A DNA stretch of 64,000 nt from Oryzomonas japonica (GCF_008802365.1 NZ_VZQZ01000004.1:186001-250000); one strand, 5' to 3'. Positions 44,208-53,787 are shown, counted from the stretch's first letter. Program-made: numbers and translations. The notes: generated by a model not told the origin, from the letters alone.

Positions 44208-46367
44208 CTAGATTTTGAAACCGTCCATCTCTTTTTCCAGCAGGTCGATCTGCTTGGAAAGGCTGGTGACGGCTTGTTCCATGAGATCGGCGGCCTTGGC
44301 GTTGGTGGTGGAGGAAAGCTGGATGTTGCCGACCGCCTTGAGGATCTGGGCGCTGTTGAGGCCTTGGGAACGGCAGGCATCGCGGATCTGATCGACCATG
44401 GAGGTCATGTCTTCGGTGGAACGGGCGATCAGGCTGCTGGCGCGGCTCTGTTCGCGGGTCGAGGTACGCACGTGGACGGTCAGGTCATTCATGCACTCTA
44501 CCGCCGATGAGATCAGGTCGCTCCCCTTGGTGTGTTCCCGGGCCGAGGTGGCGATATGACCGACCATCTCCTCCACGCTGGTCATGGCTTCCTTGATGCT
44601 CTGGCTGCCCCGCGCCTGTTCGACGGTGGCGCGTGCGATCTCCCGTGTCTGGATGCTGGCCTTCTGGACGCCGCTGACGATCTTTTCCAGGGCGGTGCCG
44701 GAACGCTGGGAGAGCTTCTCACCCTCCGAAATATAGTGCTCCGCCAGGCCGATCGCTTCGACCGCGCGCAGGGTTTCGTTCTGCACCCCCTTGATGACGG
44801 CGGCTATCTCCCGGGTGGAACTGCTGGTCCGTTCGGAGAGTTCGCGAATCTCGTCGGCCACCACCGCGAACCCCTTGCCGTGTTCTCCGGCCTGGGCGGC
44901 GATGATGGCGGCGTTGAGGGCCAGCAGGTTGGTCTGCTCCGCCACCTCATCGATGACCGAGAGTATGGCGCCGATGTCGTTGGCCTTGACGGACAGGTTC
45001 TCAATGACCTCGGCGGTGATGTGGGACGAGCGGCGGATGTCCTGCATGCCGGCTATGGCCTCTTCCACCGCCTGCTTGCCGGTTTCTGCGTCGTTCTTGA
45101 CCCCCTCGGAGATGGCCGAGGCGTCCATGGCGCTCTTTTCCACCTGCTTGATGGTGGCGTCCATCTCGGCGACGGAGGAGGCGGTGGTGCTGGAGGCGTC
45201 CAGCAGATTGGCGATGCTGACGTCGATCTCCTTGATGGAGGTGGCCATCTCGATGATCGACGAACTGACCTCGTTGACTGTAACCCCCAGCTTGTCGGCG
45301 TTTATGGCCACTTCCTCAATGCTGGCCGCCATCTCCAGGATCGAGGAGGAGGTCTCCGAGGTCGAGACGGCGAGCTTGTCGATGTCGTTGGAAATGTCCT
45401 GGATCGATATGTTGATGAGTTCCACCGCCTGGGAGGTTTCCGCGACCGTTTCCTCCTGGAGCTTGGCGGAGTTGACCACTTGGCGGGAGGCCTTCTCGAT
45501 GTTGTTGTCGATGGAGGTGAGCTCATCGGAGGCGGTCGTGACCCGGGAAACCATATTTTGCAGGTTCTCGGCCATGGTATTCATGGTTACGGCCAGGGCA
45601 CCGATCTCGCCCCCGGCCTTGGTTTCGAGACGGGTGTCGAGCTTGCCGGCCGCCACGGTGCCGGCAAAAACAACGCACGCCCGCAGGGGTCTGGTGATGG
45701 ACAGGGTAATCAGGTACGAGAGCAGGGCGATCAGGGAGATCACCACGAGACCGACGATGGCGGTCGTCATGATCTTGAGCGCGATGCTGGTAGCCACCCG
45801 TTGTTCGGCGGCGTTCACGTCACGGTGGAGGGTTTCCACCATGGCCGCGACGGTGGTGCTGAAGCTGTTGAAACGCTGCGTCTGAAGGCCGGTCATGAGG
45901 TAACTGGCCTTGAGCACGTCCCCCTTTTCGGCGGCGGGCAGGACCTCGTTCAATAGCGTTTTCTTGTAATCGGACCAGATGGTGTAGGCCTTGTTGATGG
46001 TCTCCCGTTCCTCGGACGAGTTCACCGACTTCTGGACAACGCCGAATTTGCTGTCGATATCACGGGTGAGTCGCTTCACGGTCGTAACGATCTTGTCGAT
46101 GGCGGCGACATCGGTTTCCAGCATGAAGTTCTGCATCTCGTTGCTGATCTGGTAGAGGTCGGACTTGAGGAGGGCGATATTTTCGAGGGCGTTGTTGTTG
46201 GCCTGGATGGTCCGGTAGGTCGCTCCCCCGATCCTGACCTCGTTGAGGAGCAGGATGCTGAGAATGGCCACAAGCAGGATGCCGGAAAAGGCCGCCGTCG
46301 AGAGCAGCATCATCTTGGCGCGCAGGCTGAAACCGTTGCCGCTGGTCGGATTCAATGGGGTCTCCAC
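44208..46367 (-). CDS. Methyl-accepting chemotaxis protein, long variant
   Basis: 719 residues from a GTG at 46367 preceded by AAGGAG. TM1 about 20-42; a helical periplasmic domain of about 150 residues (four-helix-bundle type); TM2 about 194-215; HAMP; then a cytoplasmic domain of over 450 residues. The stretch before the hairpin tip is longer than in the other two receptors here and contains repeated helices of the type [12 protein letters not shown]. Tip [20 protein letters not shown] differs at two alanine/glutamate positions from the common form. It lies upstream of trpA on the same strand but is probably not part of that operon. Confidence 0.92.
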   Translation of the reverse strand: METPLNPTSGNGFSLRAKMMLLSTAAFSGILLVAILSILLLNEVRIGGATYRTIQANNNALENIALLKSDLYQISNEMQNFMLETDVAAIDKIVTTVKRLTRDIDSKFGVVQKSVNSSEERETINKAYTIWSDYKKTLLNEVLPAAEKGDVLKASYLMTGLQTQRFNSFSTTVAAMVETLHRDVNAAEQRVATSIALKIMTTAIVGLVVISLIALLSYLITLSITRPLRACVVFAGTVAAGKLDTRLETKAGGEIGALAVTMNTMAENLQNMVSRVTTASDELTSIDNNIEKASRQVVNSAKLQEETVAETSQAVELINISIQDISNDIDKLAVSTSETSSSILEMAASIEEVAINADKLGVTVNEVSSSIIEMATSIKEIDVSIANLLDASSTTASSVAEMDATIKQVEKSAMDASAISEGVKNDAETGKQAVEEAIAGMQDIRRSSHITAEVIENLSVKANDIGAILSVIDEVAEQTNLLALNAAIIAAQAGEHGKGFAVVADEIRELSERTSSSTREIAAVIKGVQNETLRAVEAIGLAEHYISEGEKLSQRSGTALEKIVSGVQKASIQTREIARATVEQARGSQSIKEAMTSVEEMVGHIATSAREHTKGSDLISSAVECMNDLTVHVRTSTREQSRASSLIARSTEDMTSMVDQIRDACRSQGLNSAQILKAVGNIQLSSTTNAKAADLMEQAVTSLSKQIDLLEKEMDGFKI

Positions 46368-46635
46368 GTTGTGCAAGCTCCTTGCTCTGCGAAGTTTATG
46401 GTTGAAACGCCAAGGGGATGTTCGCGGTCCGCCGCCTTTTCGTCGGTTCGTGTCCCGTGCGGTTCGTCGTGGGAAGTACGGGTACGAACTAACCATACGG
46501 GGCACGCATTACCGTGCGGCGGCCCGTGCGCATACTGGCAGCATGGGGAAATCCGGCCAACTATAGCAGAGCACGCGCTTTCATATCAAGCAAAAACGCC
46601 CGAAAACCGCTGCGCGGCACGCTTCCGGCAGGTTT

Positions 46636-47145
46636 TCAGCGCAGGCCCCGCAGGAGGTCCCTGATGCGGTCCAGGTAGGTGTCGGGCCGGTATGCTTCCG
46701 GCAGGGAAAGGGTGCTGTCGCTGACGACCGGGATGATCATCTCCCCCAGGGGAGTGGCCAGCTGCAGGCGGGCCTCCAGGCGGTAGGGAATCTTGTCCGG
46801 GTCGGGCCGGCGCTTGAGGATCTCGATCAGGTCGTTGTACCGTATCCGCACCGGAAGGCGCAGCTCCGTCTCCCCGCCCGCCGGAAAGGCGACGGTCCGT
46901 TGGAGGCCGCCGGCGGCCAGCGGCAGGGCCATGACCCGGAGGTCGTAGGTATATCCCAAGAGCGAGATGTCGAAAGAGTTGGGGTTTGTAACCCCCAGGT
47001 AGCATTCCATGTCGAAGCCTGTGGTGTCCAGACCGACGATATTCGTACGTTTGATTGCTACCTGGGGGTCCTTGACGAAGGCGGCGCAGGCCGTCAACAG
47101 AAGAACCGCGATGGAGAGGGTGATGAGACGTCCCATGGCTGTCAT
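46636..47145 (-). CDS. LEA14-like (WHy domain) lipoprotein
   Basis: 169 residues with a lipoprotein signal: LLLTACAAF gives the lipobox Cys. The mature part matches the LEA type 2 / WHy fold: IVGLDTTGFDMECYLGVTNPNSFDI, a Leu/Pro-rich strand pair, then LRLPVRIRYNDLIEIL. Such proteins are membrane-anchored beta-sandwiches linked to desiccation tolerance in plants and of unknown role in bacteria. Its ATG overlaps the stop of the transglycosylase lipoprotein gene upstream (TGATG), so the two are coupled. Confidence 0.82.
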   Translation of the reverse strand: MTAMGRLITLSIAVLLLTACAAFVKDPQVAIKRTNIVGLDTTGFDMECYLGVTNPNSFDISLLGYTYDLRVMALPLAAGGLQRTVAFPAGGETELRLPVRIRYNDLIEILKRRPDPDKIPYRLEARLQLATPLGEMIIPVVSDSTLSLPEAYRPDTYLDRIRDLLRGLR

Positions 47146-47795
47146 CAGGGGGTTTTGGTGCCGGACTCTTCCATGGCGAGACGTTCGGTCTGGTGCTCCA
47201 GTTCGGCCAGCATCTCCTGGCGGACGTGCCGGATCTTTCTCAGATAGGCATTGGCCTGGGGGCCTTGGCCGCAGTAGAGCTTTTTAGCCCGTTCCAGATT
47301 TCCTGCGGCGACTTCCAGCTTGGTGAACAGTTCGCGGACAGCGGCTTCGGCGCACTTTTCATCGTTCTCCATGTCCTGGGGGGTGTAGCCGTGACTTCTG
47401 GCCCGCTGCGGCATGAGTTGCCACACGCCAACCGCTCCCTTGGAAGAAACGGCCACCGCGGAGAGGCGGCTTCCGCCGGTCTCGGCCAAGGCGATCTCGG
47501 CCAGGTCGAAGGGCATGAAAGGCGTGCTGAGTGTTTTGGTAAAACAGAGGGCTGCCAGTTGGCGCGCTCGTTGAGGGGTTGTGCGGCGGGTGAAAGCGGC
47601 TTCTATGGCGCTGACCTGACGCTTGCGTTCGCTCATGGAGATGCCTTTCTCCAAGAGGCTCTTGATCTCCCGGTCCAGCGGAGATTCGATGGGAGTGGTG
47701 ACGACAGCAGCCTGCGGCTCCGCTTTTTTGATCGGAGTGTTTTCGCAGCCTGCGAGCACCAGCAGGCATGTTAAGCAGAGTAGTTTTTTTCGCAT
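47145..47795 (-). CDS. Lytic transglycosylase domain lipoprotein
   Basis: 216 residues from MRKKLLCLTCLLVLAGCEN, a clear lipoprotein signal with Cys at 18. An SLT-like domain at about 115-170 has the catalytic Glu in IALAETGGSRLSAVAVSSKG, then AVGVWQLMPQRARSHGY. Helical flanks lie on both sides. It probably acts on peptidoglycan from the outer or inner membrane. The frame extends upstream to 47948 but that part overlaps a hairpin and lacks signal features. Coupled to the LEA14-like gene. Confidence 0.85.
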   Translation of the reverse strand: MRKKLLCLTCLLVLAGCENTPIKKAEPQAAVVTTPIESPLDREIKSLLEKGISMSERKRQVSAIEAAFTRRTTPQRARQLAALCFTKTLSTPFMPFDLAEIALAETGGSRLSAVAVSSKGAVGVWQLMPQRARSHGYTPQDMENDEKCAEAAVRELFTKLEVAAGNLERAKKLYCGQGPQANAYLRKIRHVRQEMLAELEHQTERLAMEESGTKTP

Positions 47796-47908
47796 AAGAA
47801 AGAGTGGGGTCGGTTGTATCGGCTTTGCCGGAATGGCGTACACGCCTGGAAGTGTTGTCGGGGGGCTCCGGCTGGGTGCTCCTTTCTCGCTGTAGTTACC
47901 CTGAAACG

Positions 47909-47936
47909 CCAAAGTCCCGGTTGGCCGGGACTTTGG
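47909..47936. terminator. Strong GC hairpin between cydB and the transglycosylase lipoprotein
   Basis: CCAAAGTCCCGG, loop TTGG, CCGGGACTTTGG: a perfect 12-base stem about 100 bases after the cydB stop and 114 before the next start. No T run follows on the minus strand, so termination is uncertain; it may instead be a leader structure. Confidence 0.5.
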
Positions 47937-48033
47937 TTCGTTGCTCAAGGTACGTAATACTTATACTTCACGATCGTCGATTTGTCAAGCCGAGGGGGGG
48001 CTGTTGAGCTATATCAGCATGTTATGTGCCGAT

Positions 48034-49089
48034 TTAGTACGCATCATGGCTTCCCAATACGTCCTCGTTGCTGACGGGTGCCCTGAAGATCCGGTACACC
48101 CAGATCTTGTAGGCGATGACGGTCGGGACGAAGATCAGCGCCACCACGGTCATGATCTGCAGGGTTAGCAGACTGGAGGAAGAGTTGAAGATGGTCAGGT
48201 TGGAGGCCGGGTCGATACTGGAGGGGATCAGGTTGGGGAACAGCCCCGTCACACCGGTAAAGACCACGAAGACAATGGTCAGGCACGAGAAGGTGAAGGC
48301 CTTGTAGCACTCGCCTTTTGCGGCAAAGAGCTTGACCAGGAGGAGCGAAACCACGGCAATGACCGGAATGATCAACAGTACCGGGGCCTTGAGGAAGTTG
48401 CCGTACAGCTTGGTGGCCGGATAGGTGTAGCCTAAGAAGACGACCGCAACCACCAGGAGCGGCAGCCAGAGTTTGTTGGCCAGGGCGGCAGCTCGCTTGC
48501 TCAGGTCGCCGGTGGTCTTGATGGCGGCGTAGAGCGAGCCGTGCACGGCAAAGAGCAGGACGAACAGCACGCCGGTCACCAGGCCGTAGGGGTTGAGCAG
48601 GCCGATCAAGGTGCCGTCATAGGTGAAATTTATTGCGGCGAAATCGTTCTTCATGGGGATACCCTTGAAGATGTTGCCGAAGGCCACCCCGAACAGCAGG
48701 GCCGGAAGGAAGCTGAAAACGATGATGGCCTTGTCCCAGGCCCCCTTCCAGGCGGCACTTTCCAGTTTGCCCCTGAATTCGAAGGAGACGCCGCGCACGA
48801 TCAGAGAGAACAGAAGCAGCAGCAGGGCCGAGTACAGGTTGCTGAACATCAGGGCATAGGTGGTGGGGAAAGCCGCAAAGGTGGCGCCGCCCGCGGTAAC
48901 CAGCCAGACCTCGTTGCCGTCCCATACCGGGCCGACCGTGTTGATCAGGACCCGTTTTTCGGTATCGTTTTTGGCCAGGAATCCCGATATGAAGCCGGTG
49001 CCGAGTACAAAGCCGTCGAGCATGAAATAGACCGCCCACAAAACGCCCCACAGTACGAACCAGATGGTCTGGAATACGGAGATGTCCAT
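48034..49089 (-). CDS. cydB: Cytochrome bd quinol oxidase subunit II
   Basis: 351-residue integral membrane protein, normal CydB length, with about eight or nine helices. Opening FQTIWFVLWGVLWAVYFMLDGFVLG and GPVWDGNEVWLVTAGGATFAAFP are family signatures. It pairs with CydA to reduce oxygen to water with quinol at very low oxygen, and protects anaerobes from oxygen. It follows cydA by 3 bases; rrf2 lies upstream. Confidence 0.95.
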   Translation of the reverse strand: MDISVFQTIWFVLWGVLWAVYFMLDGFVLGTGFISGFLAKNDTEKRVLINTVGPVWDGNEVWLVTAGGATFAAFPTTYALMFSNLYSALLLLLFSLIVRGVSFEFRGKLESAAWKGAWDKAIIVFSFLPALLFGVAFGNIFKGIPMKNDFAAINFTYDGTLIGLLNPYGLVTGVLFVLLFAVHGSLYAAIKTTGDLSKRAAALANKLWLPLLVVAVVFLGYTYPATKLYGNFLKAPVLLIIPVIAVVSLLLVKLFAAKGECYKAFTFSCLTIVFVVFTGVTGLFPNLIPSSIDPASNLTIFNSSSSLLTLQIMTVVALIFVPTVIAYKIWVYRIFRAPVSNEDVLGSHDAY

Positions 49090-49092
49090 AGT

Positions 49093-50439
49093 TTATGCCC
49101 TCCCCTGAACGTTGATGATAGTGGAAATATTCTTGTCCGGCCCTTTTTTGGCGTATTTTATCAACAGGAAGATGTCGATGGCGCCCAACAGGCCGTACAG
49201 GACGGTGAAGCCCAAGAGGGATAGGGCCACCTGGGTGGTGGAGATGGACTTGGAAACCGCGTCGGCGGTCTTGAGCACGCCGTAGACGATCCAGGGTTGG
49301 CGCCCCAGTTCGGCGACGAGCCAGCCGAACTGCTCAGCCAGGTAGGGGGCCGGGATGGCGAACACCATGAGCGTCAGGAACCAGCGCTGCTGCTCCAGGT
49401 TCTGTCTGCGCGACAGGAAGATCGCCACCAGGCTGGCGAGGATCATGAAGCTACCCAGGCCGACCATGAGGCGGAAACTGAGGAAGGTCGGGGTAACCAT
49501 GGGACGGAGTTCCTTGGGGAAATCCTTGAGCCCTTTGATTTCGGCGTTCGGATCGTGAAAGGCCAACATGCTGAGGGCGTTGGGTACGCAGAGCGCTTCC
49601 ACGGAGTTGCACTCCTGGGCCACGTTCGGCAGGATCAAGAGGTTCATGCCGACACCCCGCTTGGTTTCCCATTGGGACTCCATGGCGGCGAACTTGGTCG
49701 GTTGGGTCTTGGCGATCTCCACGGCGTGGAAGTCCCCGGTCAGGGCAACGCCGAGGGAGGCGACAAAGGCCCAGACCGCGGCCAGTTTGAAGGAACGTTT
49801 GAAAAAGTCGTTCTCGTTGTTGCGCAGCAGATGCCAGGCGGAAACCCCCATAATGAGGAATGCGGCCAGGGCATAACCCGAGAGCAGGGTGTGGGTGAAT
49901 TTGATCCAGCCGTAGGGGTTGAGCAGAACCGTCAGGAAGTTCTCCATCTCGGCCCGGTTGTTACGCAGCACGTAACCGACCGGTTTCTGCATCCAGGCGT
50001 TGGCCAGGAGGATGATCAGGGCTGAGATGTTGGTGGCGACCGAGGCCAGCCAGATGGCGGTCAGGTGGGCCTTCTTGGAGACCTTGTTCCAGCCGAAGAT
50101 CCAGACGCCGATGAAGACCGATTCGAGGAAGAAGGCGAAGGTCGCCTCAATGGCCAGCGGTGCACCGAAGATATCGCCCACGTAGCGGGAATATTCGGAC
50201 CAGTTCATGCCGAACTGGAACTCCATGGTGATGCCGGTCACGACGCCCAGGGCAAAGTTGATCAAAAACAGTTTGCCCCAGAATTTGGTCATGCGGAGCC
50301 ACATCTCATCCCCGGTGGTCACATACTTGGTCTCCATCCAGGCGGTCAGGATCGAGAGGCCGAGCGTCAGGGGGACGAAAATCCAGTGGAACATGCCGGT
50401 TGCCGCGAACTGCAGCTGACTGAGGGTTAGTACGTCCAT
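49093..50439 (-). CDS. cydA: Cytochrome bd quinol oxidase subunit I
   Basis: 448 residues, the short Q-loop form of CydA. Nine-helix membrane protein carrying hemes b558, b595 and d. The N-terminal FAATGMFHWIFVPLTLG holds the heme-ligand His, and the C-terminal GWLVAELGRQPWIVYGVLKT is the signature. GITMEFQFGMNWSEYSRYVG is also typical. It is first in cydAB, which lies downstream of an Rrf2 regulator with a candidate operator in the gap. Confidence 0.96.
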   Translation of the reverse strand: MDVLTLSQLQFAATGMFHWIFVPLTLGLSILTAWMETKYVTTGDEMWLRMTKFWGKLFLINFALGVVTGITMEFQFGMNWSEYSRYVGDIFGAPLAIEATFAFFLESVFIGVWIFGWNKVSKKAHLTAIWLASVATNISALIILLANAWMQKPVGYVLRNNRAEMENFLTVLLNPYGWIKFTHTLLSGYALAAFLIMGVSAWHLLRNNENDFFKRSFKLAAVWAFVASLGVALTGDFHAVEIAKTQPTKFAAMESQWETKRGVGMNLLILPNVAQECNSVEALCVPNALSMLAFHDPNAEIKGLKDFPKELRPMVTPTFLSFRLMVGLGSFMILASLVAIFLSRRQNLEQQRWFLTLMVFAIPAPYLAEQFGWLVAELGRQPWIVYGVLKTADAVSKSISTTQVALSLLGFTVLYGLLGAIDIFLLIKYAKKGPDKNISTIINVQGRA

Positions 50440-50577
50440 ACTTCCTCCTTGCTAAGATAGTGGTGCTGTGAGGTGTTTTCTCGAGGCAAATCGTAATTTG
50501 GTGTAATCAAACTGTTATTTGCCAGTCTATAACTTTTTATTTGAAATGCAATCCTTTTATGAATAAAAAGACCCTAA

Positions 50578-50595
50578 TTGTCCTATTTTGGACAA
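50578..50595. promoter_or_regulatory. Palindromic operator candidate upstream of cydAB
   Basis: TTGTCCTATTTTGGACAA: perfect 6-base arms with a 6-base spacer, between rrf2 and cydA, 139 bases before the cydA start. The outer TTGT...ACAA resembles redox-sensor Rex sites; it could equally be the target of the adjacent Rrf2 protein. Confidence 0.5.
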
Positions 50596-50627
50596 AATTT
50601 TTTTGGCCGGGGCCGAAAGGGCGAAGA

Positions 50628-51032
50628 TTACCCTTCAGCCAACTCTTTCAGCGTGACCTTGTCAAGGATGCCCCGGACCTGGGATTGTACGTTCATCCAT
50701 ACCGGGTGCACGTTGCAACTGCTGCTGCGATCGCAATCTATTCCGTTGATGACACATCTGTTGGGGATGATCGGGCCCTCTACGGCCTCGACCACGTCCA
50801 AGAGGGTGATCTTGTCCGCCGGGCGGCCGAGGATGAAGCCGCCGCCGGTGCCGCGGTATGATTTGACCAGCCCGATTTTGCTGAATTGCTGGAAGATTTT
50901 GGCAAGAAAGGTAGGGGGGACGTCAACTGCCGCGGCGATGTCGCTCAGCAGGCAGACTTGATCGGTAGGGCGGGATGCCAGATAGACAATACCGCGAATT
51001 GCATATTCACCCTTGCGGGTAAGTTCCATCAT
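50628..51032 (-). CDS. Rrf2 family transcriptional regulator, Fe-S type
   Basis: 134 residues with an N-terminal winged helix (MELTRKGEYAIRGIVYLASR, QKFSKIGLVKSYRGTGGGFIL-type core: the visible segment is FSKIGLVKSYRGTGGG) and a C-terminal cysteine triplet CVINGIDCDRSSSC for an iron-sulfur cluster, as in IscR, RsrR and NsrR. It probably senses oxygen, NO or Fe-S status. It lies directly upstream of cydAB on the same strand and is likely to regulate them and itself. Confidence 0.9.
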   Translation of the reverse strand: MMELTRKGEYAIRGIVYLASRPTDQVCLLSDIAAAVDVPPTFLAKIFQQFSKIGLVKSYRGTGGGFILGRPADKITLLDVVEAVEGPIIPNRCVINGIDCDRSSSCNVHPVWMNVQSQVRGILDKVTLKELAEG

Positions 51033-51063
51033 GGGATACAACCTCAAGAAGACTTTTTTTATC

Positions 51064-51092
51064 TTTTTATGGTTTTTTCCGTTGTTTGTCAA
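51064..51092 (-). promoter_or_regulatory. Sigma-70-type promoter for rrf2
   Basis: Read on the minus strand: TTGACA (51092-51087), 17-base spacer, TAAAAA (51069-51064), 32 bases before the ATG. Confidence 0.5.
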
Positions 51093-51152
51093 CAGAATTT
51101 TTTGTGGGCATTCCGACGGGGCTGCTCGTGTCGCGCGGCTGACGAGTCGGGG

Positions 51153-52241
51153 TCAGCGTCCGAGCATGATGCCCAACTCTTCGGCGGTTTGCACGATCTC
51201 CCCGGTGGGGTCCACCAGCTTCAGGTCGCGAATGGCATCCTCGATGGGGACCGAGGTGATGGCGCGCCCCTTCAGGCAGGCCATGCGCCCGAATTCCCCG
51301 GCGGCCACCATCTGCACCGCCTTGGTGCCGAAGCGGCTTCCCAGGGCCCGGTCGAAGGTGGTGGGGGACCCGCCCCGTTGCAGGTGCCCCAGCACGGTGA
51401 CGCGCACATCCATATCCAGGCACTGTTCGATGCGCTTCGCCACGAACTGCCCGATGCCACCCAGGCGTTCGATGGCCTGGCGTTCGTCCGCCTCGTGGGC
51501 CACGACCCTGCTGCCGCCTGCCGGGAAGGCTCCCTCGGCGACCACGACGATGCTGAAATGGCTGCCGCGGGCCGAGCGGCTGCTGACGGCAGAGCAGATG
51601 CGGTCGATGTGAAAGGGAATCTCCGGGATGAGGATAACGTCGGCGCCGCCGGCAATGCCCGATTCCAAGGCGATCCAGCCGGCATAGCGTCCCATCACCT
51701 CCAGGATCATCACCCGGTGATGGCTCTCGGCGGTGGTGTGCAGCTTGTCCAGGGCGTCGGTTGCCGTTTCCAGGGCGGTGTTGTAGCCGAAGGTGAAATC
51801 GGTCTCCCGCAGGTCGTTGTCGATGGTCTTGGGCACCCCCACCACCGGCACCCCCTTTTTGCACAGTTCCAGGGCGATCTTGAGGGAGCCCTCGCCCCCT
51901 ACGGTCACCAGGGCATCGATACCGAGGGTCTTGATGTTTGCGACGACCGCGTCGGAGCGATCGGCGTGAACGATGACACCGTCCTGTTCCACCGGATAGG
52001 AAAAGGGGTTGCCGCGGTTGGTGGTACCCAGGATGGTGCCGCCGCGAGGGAGGATGCCGCGCACGCTTTCCAGGGTGAGCGGCGCGCATTTATCGAGGTT
52101 CAGGAGGCCGTCGAAACCGTCCTCGATGCCGATCACCCGCCAGCCGTGGCCGATGATGGCGCTCTTGACCGCACCGCGGATAACGGCGTTCAAGCCGGGA
52201 CAGTCGCCGCCGCCGGTCAGGATGCCGATAGTTTGCGTCAT
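51153..52241 (-). CDS. pfkA: 6-phosphofructokinase (group III PFK-A type)
   Basis: 362 residues. Phosphorylates fructose 6-phosphate in glycolysis. Motifs: GILTGGGDCPGLNAVIRG, VTVGGEGSLKIAL, VPKTIDNDLRETDFTFG, MGRYAGWIALESGIAGGA, LGHLQRGGSPTTFDR. At the two phosphodonor-determining positions it has Gly (GGEG, not GGDD) and Lys (PKTIDND, not PGTIDND). This mixed pattern is seen in group III enzymes, most of which use ATP, but PPi use cannot be excluded. It stands between rrf2 and tatC on the same strand. Confidence 0.92.
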   Translation of the reverse strand: MTQTIGILTGGGDCPGLNAVIRGAVKSAIIGHGWRVIGIEDGFDGLLNLDKCAPLTLESVRGILPRGGTILGTTNRGNPFSYPVEQDGVIVHADRSDAVVANIKTLGIDALVTVGGEGSLKIALELCKKGVPVVGVPKTIDNDLRETDFTFGYNTALETATDALDKLHTTAESHHRVMILEVMGRYAGWIALESGIAGGADVILIPEIPFHIDRICSAVSSRSARGSHFSIVVVAEGAFPAGGSRVVAHEADERQAIERLGGIGQFVAKRIEQCLDMDVRVTVLGHLQRGGSPTTFDRALGSRFGTKAVQMVAAGEFGRMACLKGRAITSVPIEDAIRDLKLVDPTGEIVQTAEELGIMLGR

Positions 52242-52355
52242 GGAGAACCTCCCGTGTCTGCCGCAGGGCGGCTATGGAGAATGGTGTGGGGAATATGACC
52301 GCACCAGCGGCCGAGGGCGGGAAATGCCGGTCCCCGCCATCGGCCGTGACAGAAC

Positions 52356-53219
52356 CTATGCGGCCGTTGCGCCCTCTTCCGGTTCGGGTGGGGCAATAAC
52401 CTTTTTCTTGCCGAAGATCAGTGCCACCCAGATGCTGATCTCGTACATCATGTACATGGGGAGCATGATGACGAACATGGTGATGAGGTCGGCGTGGAAG
52501 GCGGCTACGATAGCGCTGGCCAGGAGGGCGTATTTGCGCTTGGGGGCCAGAATTTTGTAACTGACGATGCCGAAGCGGGACAGGATCAGGGTCAGGATCG
52601 GGAGTTCGAAGATCAGGCCGAAGATCAGGATGAGCCGCAGGCAGAAGTTGATGTAGGAGCTGATGTTGAACCAGCTCTGCAACCCTTCGGCCTCGTAGGA
52701 GAGGGAAAAGTTGATGATGACCGGCCAGATCACGATGAGGAAGAACATGGCGCCGATGCAAAAGGTTATCGTGGCTGCGGTGATGAAGGGGATCACCATG
52801 CGTCGTTCCTTGCGGGTGAGCCCCGGCGCTATGAACATCCAGAGTTGCAGGAAGACCACCGGCAGGACCAGCACGAACCCGAGCAGCATGGAGATCTTGC
52901 ACTGGATGAAGAACGGCTCCAGGGGGGCGCTGTAGTTGAGCGGGCGCTTCTTCTCCGGGGCGTTGATCTCCTGGTCCAGCTTGTAGCGGGTATAGAGTTG
53001 GGGGGCGCGCTCCTTGACCTTGGCATAGACTATCTTCTTGATCTCGGTCAGGTAGGTCTTGCCGGTCAGGGGCTTTTCCACAAAGGTAAGGACCGGGCCG
53101 GAGAAGTTCCAGGCCACGCCCATGCCGATAACCACGGCGACGACGATGATGACAAGCCGCTTGCGCAGTTCAACCAGGTGTTCAATAAAGGGGGCAACTT
53201 TTTCTTTGTCTTCGCTCAT
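52356..53219 (-). CDS. tatC: Sec-independent translocase subunit TatC
   Basis: 287-residue, six-helix inner-membrane protein that recognises twin-arginine signal peptides. The N-terminal EKVAPFIEHLVELRKRLVII is the conserved cytoplasmic start and FELPILTLILSRFGIVS a family motif. The first periplasmic loop is longer than in E. coli (about 65-130, rich in Lys/Glu), which is common in this group. The ATG at 53219 has an AGGAAAG ribosome site. Follows tatA by 97 bases on the same strand; no separate tatB is present. Confidence 0.93.
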   Translation of the reverse strand: MSEDKEKVAPFIEHLVELRKRLVIIVVAVVIGMGVAWNFSGPVLTFVEKPLTGKTYLTEIKKIVYAKVKERAPQLYTRYKLDQEINAPEKKRPLNYSAPLEPFFIQCKISMLLGFVLVLPVVFLQLWMFIAPGLTRKERRMVIPFITAATITFCIGAMFFLIVIWPVIINFSLSYEAEGLQSWFNISSYINFCLRLILIFGLIFELPILTLILSRFGIVSYKILAPKRKYALLASAIVAAFHADLITMFVIMLPMYMMYEISIWVALIFGKKKVIAPPEPEEGATAA

Positions 53220-53316
53220 GGGGTTCTTTCCTACCACAGGGCCACGCGGTTGCGCAACCGCTTTTTGCCGGGCGGGCCGGGCGTCACGCCGGCCGTAGGG
53301 GTGATGGTAAACCCGG

Positions 53317-53490
53317 TTACGACTCTTTCTGGGGGGGGAGCTCGACGGTATCCTTGCCGTCGGCGGCCTTCTTGAAGTTGCTGATGGCCTTGCCGAAGGA
53401 GGTGCCGATTTGCGGCAGTTTCCCCACGCCGAATACCAGCATCACGATGGCCGCGATAATAATCAATTCCGGGGTGCCAAAACCAAACAT
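53317..53490 (-). CDS. tatA: Twin-arginine translocase subunit TatA
   Basis: 57 residues from MFGFGTPELIIIAAIVMLVF: one membrane helix, then an amphipathic helix (KLPQIGTSFGKAISNFKKA) and a short polar tail. TatA/E family; with a single TatA-like gene here it may serve both TatA and TatB roles, as in minimal Tat systems. Good AAAGGAGAT ribosome site. The frame extending to 53733 is a non-coding continuation. Confidence 0.93.
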   Translation of the reverse strand: MFGFGTPELIIIAAIVMLVFGVGKLPQIGTSFGKAISNFKKAADGKDTVELPPQKES

Positions 53491-53787
53491 AATCTGTGAT
53501 CTCCTTTGTATCGGTTTATTACGGCGCAGAAGGCCCCTGGAGAAAGGAAAAATAGCTCCACGGGCCTTCGTGCTGCACGTTTTTTTGGGGGGGGCGGCGG
53601 CCTTGTCCCCGGTTGGGCGGACGCCTCTGCCGCCCCTGTTGAACGGTGTGGATTGTTGGGCAAAGCAATTAGGGCAAAACGCGGCAATGCTATACGAAGA
53701 ACATCCGCAAAGCAAGTGGCATTGTCGGCGCATGCAGGCCTTGAGAGACGGTAGCGCATATGACCAGCCGGAGCGGTAACCGCGGGA

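Noticed and set aside
47796-48033. c-di-GMP (GEMM) or c-di-AMP (ydaO) riboswitch
   Set aside because: A GCAAAGCC-like string occurs but the rest of the GEMM core and the ydaO motifs are missing.
53491-53787. Small gene upstream of tatA
   Set aside because: Short overlapping frames in this 297-base gap show no ribosome site or family; likely promoter and leader sequence only.
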